The notes under the pieces were generated by a model that saw nothing but the letters and a program-made list of their open reading frames with translations, had not been told where the DNA came from and searched no databases. Made by a program: the position numbers and the translations under genes. Shown here one piece after another: positions 15,374 through 21,349 of a stretch of DNA of 21,349 nt (position 1 is its first letter; each line of letters starts with the position of its first letter). The stretch comes from CAVZRC01 sp052148775. GTDB lineage: Bacteria; Planctomycetota; Planctomycetia; Isosphaerales; Isosphaeraceae. The stretch covers positions 1 through 21,349 of the forward strand of contig JBKQHM010000243.1 of the NCBI GenBank assembly GCA_052148775.1, written 5' to 3'.

Positions 15374-16813
15374 GTGGCGATGAACGGTCGGCAACACAGT
15401 CGCTGGATCCTGCTGGCACTCATCGTCGCCGGCTTCGCCTTGCGCCTGGGGCTGGGCATCGCCCTGGGATTGAACGCGCCGCCCGAGCCGGGCTCAGATT
15501 CCCTGGAGTATGATACCTACGCCTGGAACGTCGCCCAGGGGCGTGGTTACCGGGGCATGAGTCCTGATGTCGCCGATCGGGACCATGTGACCGCGTACCG
15601 CCCGCCCGGGCCCTCGCTGGTGTGGGCGGGCATCTACGCCCTCTGCGGGCATCGTTACGAGGCGGTCCGCGTCGCGCACTGCCTCCTGGGGGCCGCCACG
15701 ATCGTCCTGGTCTATGGGATTGGCCGTCGTTGTTTCGGCGAGACCGTCGGCCTGCTGGCGGCCGCGGCTTACACGGTGTACCCGCTGGCGCTGCTCTACT
15801 CGACCGAGCTGTTGTCGGAGGCGCTGGGGACCTTCTGGCTCCTGGGATACGTGCTGGCCTGCTTGCAGTTCGCGGCGCGACCGACCTGGAGCCGGGCGGC
15901 GGTGGCGGGCCTGCTGCTGGGCCTGTCCCTCTTGACCAGGGCCAACACCGTCTTCATGCTCCCCCTGACCGTGATCTGGGCTCTGTGGCAATTCCGCGGG
16001 GAGCGGCGACTGCTGGTGAGGTCTCTGGCCATCCCGCTCGTGGCGATGGCGGCGCTCCTGCCCTGGACAGCCCGCAACTACCGGCTCTTCGGCGAATTCA
16101 TTCCCTTCTCGACCCTGGGCGGCTCGGCCCTGCTACAGGGCAATAACCGGATTGTTGCCACGGTGCCGGAGTATTACGGCTATTCCGTCTGGGATACGGC
16201 GATCCCCGAGTACCGTGAGGCTCTCCAGGCGCCAAACAACGAAGTCGAGCGGGATCGTGTCGCCAAGTCGCTGGCGATCCGATGGCTGAAGGACAACCCG
16301 GACAAATGGTTGTACCTGCTCGAAGCCAAGTTCTTGCGATCCTGGACTCCCGTGCTCCAGCCCCATGTGCCCAGGCTCTACAGGCTTGGCATGCTCCTGA
16401 GCTGGGGGCCCGTGCTGGTGTTGTTCGCACTCGCCTTCGTGCCTACCCTCGTCAGTTTTCTGAGCCATCGACACCCCGGATGGCTGATCCACTTGACGAT
16501 CCTGCACTACGTGTTCAACAGCGTGATCTTCTTCGGGAATTCCCGCTATCGATATCCCATCGAGCCTCTGTGTCTGATCATCGCGGTCCAAGCCCTGCTC
16601 TCCTGCCTGGCCTGGCTCCGGGGCTCGCGGAACGCCGAGGCGACCGGCTCCTCCGGGCCGTTGCAGCCTCGGCCGTCGCGGATCGCCGAAGAACCGGTCG
16701 GACCGGTTGGTACCTCTGCGGGCGAGCCCGGTGCACTCGATGGGATCGCGCGGTCCGTCGGATGGCCGGCGTCGAATGGGTCGGTGGCCTCGGCGCGGAG
16801 ATCGCATTCGTAG
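15374..16813 (+). CDS. GT39/ArnT-like membrane glycosyltransferase
   Basis: A multi-pass protein of 479 residues similar to the GT39/PMT-ArnT (GT-C) group, which transfers sugars from polyprenyl-phosphate carriers on the periplasmic side. After the first helix (11-33), an acidic loop GSDSLEYDTYA (40-50) carries the expected catalytic aspartate/glutamate, followed by YRPPGPSLVW, the usual R-P-P-G motif. About ten more hydrophobic helices follow, with FFGNSRYRYP near the last ones, also common in the family. The final ~70 residues are a Gly/Ser/Pro-rich, apparently disordered tail. Start GTG 15374 has GGAG 6 bp upstream; ATG 15380 is the alternative. The DPM-like gene at 17476 could supply its donor. 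Confidence 0.85.
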   Translation: MAMNGRQHSRWILLALIVAGFALRLGLGIALGLNAPPEPGSDSLEYDTYAWNVAQGRGYRGMSPDVADRDHVTAYRPPGPSLVWAGIYALCGHRYEAVRVAHCLLGAATIVLVYGIGRRCFGETVGLLAAAAYTVYPLALLYSTELLSEALGTFWLLGYVLACLQFAARPTWSRAAVAGLLLGLSLLTRANTVFMLPLTVIWALWQFRGERRLLVRSLAIPLVAMAALLPWTARNYRLFGEFIPFSTLGGSALLQGNNRIVATVPEYYGYSVWDTAIPEYREALQAPNNEVERDRVAKSLAIRWLKDNPDKWLYLLEAKFLRSWTPVLQPHVPRLYRLGMLLSWGPVLVLFALAFVPTLVSFLSHRHPGWLIHLTILHYVFNSVIFFGNSRYRYPIEPLCLIIAVQALLSCLAWLRGSRNAEATGSSGPLQPRPSRIAEEPVGPVGTSAGEPGALDGIARSVGWPASNGSVASARRSHS

Positions 16814-16858
16814 TTGAACCCAGTCGGGGCCAGAGCGGCGCTGAGGACTGTTCGATCC

Positions 16859-17461
16859 ATGCGTTATCTTGATCGATTCTTGCAAAACTGGAGGGCGAAG
16901 GTCGCTCGGCCCTGGATCCCATCCGGCTCGCAGGTTCTCGACGTTGGTTGCCACCAGGGAGAATTCCTCAAGAGCCTGGGCGACCAGATTGGTCCGAGCA
17001 TCGGGATCGATCCTTTGGCCTCTCTCCAGGAGGGTCCGCGTTACCGCATCCTGCCGGAGACGTTCCACGAGCCGGTGCCTTTTTCCGATCGGTCCTTCGA
17101 TACGATCGTCCTGTTGGCCACGCTGGAGCACATCCGAGACAAGGAGCCCTTGGGCTGCGAGTGTCAACGGTTGCTCCGCCCCGGTGGACGCGTGATCATA
17201 ACGGTCCCATCCCCTTTCGTAGACAGAATTATCGACATGTTGACGCATCTCCGCTTGGCGGATGGCATGTCGCTGGATGAACATCACGGGTACGATCCCC
17301 GCTCCACACCCGAGCTGTTCGAACGACATGGTCTGTTCCTCGAGCACCATGGCACATTCCAATGCGGTTTGAATCACTTATTCGTATTCCGCAAGCCGGC
17401 GCCGCACGCCGATCGCGCGTCCGAGGCGGCGCCGACGGGCTGCTCTGCCGGCGGGAGTTGA
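16859..17461 (+). CDS. Class I SAM-dependent methyltransferase
   Basis: A 200-residue Rossmann-fold methyltransferase (Methyltransf_11/25 type). SAM-binding motif I is VLDVGCHQGEF (26-36), the ribose-binding acidic residue is D51 in GIDP, FDTIVLLATLEH (80-91) is motif III-like, and LLRPGGRVIITVPS (105-118) the typical fifth-strand region. ATG 16859 is preferred, with GAGGA about 11 bp upstream; a TTG at 16814 would add 15 residues without support. It lies 45 bp after the GT39 gene and 14 bp before the DPM-like gene. Methyltransferases in such loci commonly O-methylate sugars. The exact substrate cannot be read. Confidence 0.85.
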   Translation: MRYLDRFLQNWRAKVARPWIPSGSQVLDVGCHQGEFLKSLGDQIGPSIGIDPLASLQEGPRYRILPETFHEPVPFSDRSFDTIVLLATLEHIRDKEPLGCECQRLLRPGGRVIITVPSPFVDRIIDMLTHLRLADGMSLDEHHGYDPRSTPELFERHGLFLEHHGTFQCGLNHLFVFRKPAPHADRASEAAPTGCSAGGS

Positions 17462-17475
17462 GGGATTCGCAGTTG

Positions 17476-18696
17476 ATGAACACGATGACCCAGATCCCTG
17501 ATGCTGGTGCGGAGCTGGCCGGCGCATTCCACGATGATGCGGGGCCCGCGCCGGAGCTGTCTGTCGTGATGCCATGCTTGAACGAGGCGGAGACGCTGGC
17601 CAAGTGCATCGAGAAGGCGCAGCGGGCCTTCCGCGAGCAGGGGATCGACGGTGAGGTCGTGGTCGCGGACAACGGGAGTACCGACGGTTCCCAGGCGATC
17701 GCCGAGCGACTTGGTGCCCGGGTTGTTCCGGTCAAGGTCAAGGGCTACGGGAATGCGCTGCGCGGCGGAATCCTCGCGGCCCGCGGCCGGTACCTGATCA
17801 TGGGTGACTCTGACGACAGCTATGATTTCTCAGTGATTCATCCCTTTGTCGAGAAATTGCGGGCAGGATGCGATCTCGTGATGGGCAACCGCTTTCAGGG
17901 TGGAATCATGCCTGGCGCCATGCCATGGAAACACAAATGGATCGGCAATCCCGTGCTCTCCTTCATCGGCCGGCTCTTCTTCCAGTGCCCGGTCGGTGAC
18001 TTCCACTGCGGACTGCGCGGGTTCAGCAAGGGTGCGTTCGAGCGGATGCAGCTCCAGACCACGGGGATGGAGTTCGCCAGCGAGATGGTCATCAAGAGCA
18101 CCCTCTTGCGCATGAACATCGCCCAGGTGCCGATCATCCTGCACAAGGACGGCCGGTCCCGGCCGCCCCACTTGCGGAGCTGGCGCGACGGCTGGCGGCA
18201 TCTGCGGTTCATGCTCCTGTTCAGCCCACGCTGGCTGTTCTGGTACCCTGGCATGGCGCTCTTCCTCGTGGGATCCCTGGGCTCGCTCTGGCTCTGGGGG
18301 GGCGAGCGTCGGGTCGTGGGAATCAGCCTGGACATCCACACCATGCTGGTCACCGCGTTCGCGAGCCTTCTGGGATATCAGCTCATCACCTTTGCGCTGT
18401 TCACGAAGATCTTCGCCGTGACCGAGGGGCTGCATCCCTCGATGCAGCTGAGCCGGGTTCCACGCGAGGTCAACCTCGAATTCGGCGTGCTCGCTGGCTT
18501 GGGCTTGATCCTGGCGGGGCTCGCCTTCCTCGGCTCCGCGGTCGTAGGCTGGCGCGCCACCGGGTTCGGTTTGTTGGACCCGCGCGTCACCATGCGCCAG
18601 ATGATCCCCTCGGTCGTCTTGCTCACCCTGGGGGTTCAGACTATCTTCGCCAGTTTCTTCTTGAGCGTCCTCACCCTTCGCCGGAAGAGGCATTGA
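17476..18696 (+). CDS. DPM1-like GT2 glycosyltransferase with C-terminal membrane domain
   Basis: A 406-residue protein resembling polyprenyl-phosphate mannose/glucose synthases. The GT-A domain has LSVVMPCLNEAETL (28-41), ADNGSTDGS (64-72), the metal-binding DSDD (111-114), GNRFQGG (137-143) and DFHCGLRGF (175-183). These match the bacterial DPM family that loads a sugar from a nucleotide donor onto undecaprenyl/dolichyl phosphate. Four hydrophobic helices follow (from about residue 254 to the end), as in membrane-tethered members. Start ATG 17476 follows the methyltransferase stop by 14 bp; the frame is open further upstream, but that part overlaps the methyltransferase and is not conserved-looking. 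It may provide lipid-linked sugar to the GT39 enzyme two genes upstream. Confidence 0.9.
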   Translation: MNTMTQIPDAGAELAGAFHDDAGPAPELSVVMPCLNEAETLAKCIEKAQRAFREQGIDGEVVVADNGSTDGSQAIAERLGARVVPVKVKGYGNALRGGILAARGRYLIMGDSDDSYDFSVIHPFVEKLRAGCDLVMGNRFQGGIMPGAMPWKHKWIGNPVLSFIGRLFFQCPVGDFHCGLRGFSKGAFERMQLQTTGMEFASEMVIKSTLLRMNIAQVPIILHKDGRSRPPHLRSWRDGWRHLRFMLLFSPRWLFWYPGMALFLVGSLGSLWLWGGERRVVGISLDIHTMLVTAFASLLGYQLITFALFTKIFAVTEGLHPSMQLSRVPREVNLEFGVLAGLGLILAGLAFLGSAVVGWRATGFGLLDPRVTMRQMIPSVVLLTLGVQTIFASFFLSVLTLRRKRH

Positions 18697-18756
18697 GGTC
18701 TGTTTGGAAGCATCGTCGCGGTACCTTGGGCAGGATGGGACTCGATCGTTTCCACC

Positions 18757-19923
18757 ATGAATCGGTTGCGACAGCCGACATCTCGAGTTGTCCATCTCTC
18801 TTTCGGTCTGGACGTGGGGGGTCAGGAGAAGCTGCTGGTCGAATTTGCCAGGCACGCCACTCGGGCGCGTTTCGATCTGGAGTTTGTCTCGCTGGGATCG
18901 AGGGGCCAACTGGCCGTCGACATCGAGGCCCTGGGCTGGCCGGTGACCGCGCTGGGGGCCCCGAGTGGTCTGCGGCCGAGCCTGACCGTCAAGCTTGCCC
19001 GACTTTTCCGCCGCTGGCGGCCCGATGTGGTCCATACGCACGACCAGCGCGCTCTGTTCTACGCCGGCCCCGCCGCCTGGCTGACTCGCGTGCCGATGAT
19101 CGTGCATACCCGCCATGGGCGGGACGCGCATGCGACCCCCCGGCAGACGATGATGATGCGGTACCTCTCGAGATTGGTGGATCGATTTGTCTGCGTCTCC
19201 GAGGAAGTCGCCACGCTCTCCCGGGAGCAGGGGATCGCCGGGTCGGGGCTGCACACGATCTTGAACGGTATCGACCTCAACCGGTTCGGCTTCAATGGGC
19301 CGGATCCGGCGGGTCCGGTGGTGACGGTGGCGCGGCTCAGCCCGGAGAAGGATGTCGCCAACCTGGTCCGCGCGACCGCGACGGCGGCGCGGGGGGTCCC
19401 CGAGCTGCGGGTCGAGATTGCCGGTTGTGGTCCTTGCCTCGCGGATCTGCAGCGGCTCGTTGCCGGCCTCGGTCTCGGCGATCGGATCGCCTTCCTGGGT
19501 GAAGCCCGCGACGTGCTGGCCGTGCTCGCCCGCGCCCGGATGTTCGTCCTGCCGTCTCGGTCCGAAGGGATCCCGTTGACGGTGCTGGAGGCGATGGCAT
19601 GCGGCCTGCCGGTGGTTGCGACCCGGGTCGGCGGGCTGCCCGAGGTCGTCGACGACGGGGTCACCGGCTTGCTGGTTCCGCCGGCCGATCCGGCCGCCTT
19701 GGCCGAAGCCATGGTCGCGATCTGGGACGACCCCGATCGCCGCGATCGGATGGGCCGCGACGGACGCCGGCGCGCCGAGGAACGGTTTGACGTCCGCCGG
19801 ATGGTCGCCCAGTACGAGGCCCTGTACGGCGAGGGGACCGCGGACGATCGCTTGTCCGACATCGAATCCAAGGTGGCCCGCACGACACCCGAGCCGGCCG
19901 GATTCTCAACGGTGGGGGAGTGA
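18757..19923 (+). CDS. GT4 family glycosyltransferase
   Basis: A typical 388-residue GT-B retaining glycosyltransferase. The N-terminal acceptor domain has the glycine-rich GLDVGGQEKLL (17-27) and VVHTHDQRALFY (91-102). The C-terminal donor domain has VVTVARLSPEKDV (188-200), IAGCGP, and the E-x7-E motif E270-E278 in SEGIPLTVLE, followed by ACGLPVVATRVGG. It uses an activated nucleotide sugar in the cytoplasm. No clear Shine-Dalgarno precedes ATG 18757, but no in-frame alternative fits better. Its stop lies only 6 bp before the next glycosyltransferase, which argues for co-translation. Confidence 0.92.
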   Translation: MNRLRQPTSRVVHLSFGLDVGGQEKLLVEFARHATRARFDLEFVSLGSRGQLAVDIEALGWPVTALGAPSGLRPSLTVKLARLFRRWRPDVVHTHDQRALFYAGPAAWLTRVPMIVHTRHGRDAHATPRQTMMMRYLSRLVDRFVCVSEEVATLSREQGIAGSGLHTILNGIDLNRFGFNGPDPAGPVVTVARLSPEKDVANLVRATATAARGVPELRVEIAGCGPCLADLQRLVAGLGLGDRIAFLGEARDVLAVLARARMFVLPSRSEGIPLTVLEAMACGLPVVATRVGGLPEVVDDGVTGLLVPPADPAALAEAMVAIWDDPDRRDRMGRDGRRRAEERFDVRRMVAQYEALYGEGTADDRLSDIESKVARTTPEPAGFSTVGE

Positions 19924-19929
19924 TCCCGC

Positions 19930-21144
19930 GTGACTCGGTCCTTGAACGTCGCCATCGTGACGTCGGAGCTGCCTTACCCGCCCACCGCCGGCAACCGGAT
20001 CCGGACCCTGAACCTGGCGCTGCGGCTGGCCAGAAGGCACCGGATCAGCTTCATCGCCCACCGCAACGACGAGTCGGTCGCAGCCAGCCGATTCTTGCGC
20101 GAATCCGGCATCGAGACGGTCCTTGTCGACCGGGTTGTCACCGCCAAGTCCGGCCCCGCCTTCTACGCCCGGCTGGCGGCCAACCTGGCCTCCCCCGTCC
20201 CCTTCTCGGTCGCGTCGCACAACAGCCCCGCACTCCGCCAGGCGGTCCACGCGCATGCCCGCCGGCATCGGATCGACCTCTGGCAGGCGGAAGCGACCAT
20301 CCTCGTCGACGCACTCGCCGGCCTCGAACGATGTCCCAAGGTCATCATCGCGCACAACGTCGAATCGCTGATCTGGCAGCGTTACCACGAGAATGAAACG
20401 GCGTTTCCCAGGCGCTGGTATATCAAGCAGCAGTGGCGGAAATTCGAGCGGTTCGAGCGCCGGGCGTTCACGGCGGCGACCCGGGTGGTGGCCGTGAGCG
20501 AGCCCGACGCGATGCTGATCCGGGATCGGTTCGTCGGCCGGCACGTGGACGTGGTGGACAACGGCGTCGATCGGGATCATTTCGAGGCCGTGCAGCCGGC
20601 CCCCGACACCAGAACGATCTTGTTCCTGGGTAGCCTCGATTGGCGGCCGAATCGTGACGCCGTCGAGCTGCTGCTGGACCGGATCTTCCCGGCGGTGCGC
20701 ACTGCGGAAGCCTCGGCCCGGTTATGCCTGGTGGGACGAAGGCCCCCGGAAGCCCTGGTCAAGCGAGTCCGGGAGTCTGCCGGCGTCGAACTGCATGCGG
20801 ATGTCCCGGATGTCCGTCCCTTCCTGGCGCAGAGCCGAGTCATGACCGTGCCCTTGCGGATCGGCGGCGGCTCCCGGTTGAAGATCCTGGAGGCGATGGC
20901 AGCCGGACTGCCGGTGATCTCGACCCGAGTGGGCGCCGAGGGGTTGGAGTTGGTGCCGGGAGAGCATTACCTCGCGGCCGACGAGCCCGAGGCCATGGCC
21001 GATGCGTTGGTGGCTTGCCTCCGGGATCCACGGCCGGCGCAGGCCTTGGCCGCGCGGAGCAGAGCCTTCGTGCTCGATCGTTACAACTGGGATACCCTGG
21101 CCGATCAACTCGAGCAGGTCTGGCTTGCCTGCCTCGACAGCTGA
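19930..21144 (+). CDS. GT4 glycosyltransferase, resembling PEP-CTERM-associated sugar transferases
   Basis: A 404-residue GT-B protein. The N-terminal SELPYPPTAGNRIRTLNLA (12-30), and FLGSLDWRPNRDAV (232-245) before the donor domain, recall the glycosyltransferase family often linked to PEP-CTERM/exosortase loci (TIGR03087-like). The donor region GGSRLKILEAMAAGLP (313-328) keeps the second glutamate of the GT4 motif, but the first is replaced in the GGGSR turn, as is common in this subfamily. The start is GTG 19930 with a GGGGGAG ribosome site 9 bp upstream, inside the end of the previous gene. It likely adds another sugar to the same glycan. The link to the PEP-CTERM system is suggested by similarity and by the PEP-CTERM gene at 5621, not proven. 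Confidence 0.88.
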   Translation: MTRSLNVAIVTSELPYPPTAGNRIRTLNLALRLARRHRISFIAHRNDESVAASRFLRESGIETVLVDRVVTAKSGPAFYARLAANLASPVPFSVASHNSPALRQAVHAHARRHRIDLWQAEATILVDALAGLERCPKVIIAHNVESLIWQRYHENETAFPRRWYIKQQWRKFERFERRAFTAATRVVAVSEPDAMLIRDRFVGRHVDVVDNGVDRDHFEAVQPAPDTRTILFLGSLDWRPNRDAVELLLDRIFPAVRTAEASARLCLVGRRPPEALVKRVRESAGVELHADVPDVRPFLAQSRVMTVPLRIGGGSRLKILEAMAAGLPVISTRVGAEGLELVPGEHYLAADEPEAMADALVACLRDPRPAQALAARSRAFVLDRYNWDTLADQLEQVWLACLDS

Positions 21145-21197
21145 GATCCCGACTGATTCCTTCAAGAATGACCGGTCGCCAGAGGAGAAACCGTGTG

Positions 21198-21349
21198 ATG
21201 TCCGAATATTCCGCCGAGGCAACCCTGGAAGAGATCGCGCAATTGGAGCCCGGCGATCCCCACTACATGGCGTATGTCGGCCCGCCGACGCAGTACGACT
21301 TCATGGGCGCCACGCAGTTCCGCCGACTTTGCGCCCGGGGCCTCCGGGC
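21198..21349 (+). CDS. Start of a SAM-dependent methyltransferase (3' end outside window)
   Basis: The first 50 codons of a gene that runs off the window. ATG 21198 has AGGAG 10 bp upstream, and the frame is open to the edge. The peptide contains HYMAYVGPPTQYDFMGATQF (22-41), a segment I recognise as the N-terminal lead-in of a class I methyltransferase group whose SAM-binding loop (not visible here) should follow within ~20 residues. It lies 53 bp after the last glycosyltransferase and fits the same operon. Function is tentative until the rest is seen. Confidence 0.7.
   Translation, partial: MSEYSAEATLEEIAQLEPGDPHYMAYVGPPTQYDFMGATQFRRLCARGLR

Noticed and set aside
16133..17377. Minus-strand open frame of 414 codons (and similar ones at 17830-19254 and 12409-13401)
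   Set aside because: Each overlaps a + strand gene with strong family motifs and has no ribosome site or domain of its own.
17362..17475. N-terminal extension of the DPM-like GT2
   Set aside because: It would overlap the methyltransferase gene, and the family core begins after ATG 17476.
1..21349. CRISPR arrays, tRNA, rRNA, insertion sequences, integrase or toxin-antitoxin genes
   Set aside because: Searched for by eye on both strands; no repeat-spacer array, cloverleaf-type sequence, transposase or inverted terminal repeats were found.

Overview
The window is a dense, GC-rich stretch in which every supported gene lies on the + strand. It reads as a cell-surface polysaccharide locus, probably from a planctomycete, most likely the Isosphaeraceae or close relatives. 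That placement is an inference. It rests on a PEP-CTERM protein with a VPEPST sorting tail, a very large membrane-anchored TPR protein, long GC-rich glycosyltransferase runs, and the gene mix as a whole. No rRNA, tRNA or other marker gene is present to confirm it.

Left part (1-6500): the 3' portion of a polyprenyl-phosphate sugar-1-phosphate transferase (the enzyme that starts a polysaccharide on its lipid carrier), a 1410-residue TPR protein with an N-terminal membrane anchor, and a secreted PEP-CTERM protein. Two strong tandem hairpins follow the PEP-CTERM gene and probably end that transcription unit. A gene-poor stretch of about 700 bp (6467-7184) then holds a weak candidate promoter and leader hairpins.

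Right part (7185 to the end): twelve co-oriented genes with gaps of 122 bp or less, likely one long operon or a few linked ones. In order they are a GT4 glycosyltransferase, an O-antigen ligase/polymerase-like membrane protein, an ABC exporter permease (Wzm type), its ATPase with a C-terminal extension (Wzt type), a GT2 glycosyltransferase, two unrelated sulfotransferases overlapping by 4 bp, a GT39/ArnT-like membrane glycosyltransferase, a SAM methyltransferase, a dolichol-phosphate-mannose-synthase-like GT2 with membrane tail, two GT4 glycosyltransferases, and the start of another methyltransferase cut by the window edge.

How the genes could work together (inference): the sugar transferase loads the first sugar on undecaprenyl phosphate. 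The cytoplasmic GT2/GT4 enzymes extend the chain. Sulfotransferases and methyltransferases decorate or cap it. Wzm/Wzt exports it, and the ligase-like protein attaches or polymerises it outside. The DPM-like GT2 and the GT39 enzyme could form a separate side-branch route using a polyprenyl-phosphate sugar on the outer face. The PEP-CTERM protein implies an exosortase encoded elsewhere. The most notable feature is a predicted sulfated, possibly methyl-capped, ABC-exported glycan beside a PEP-CTERM/TPR module.
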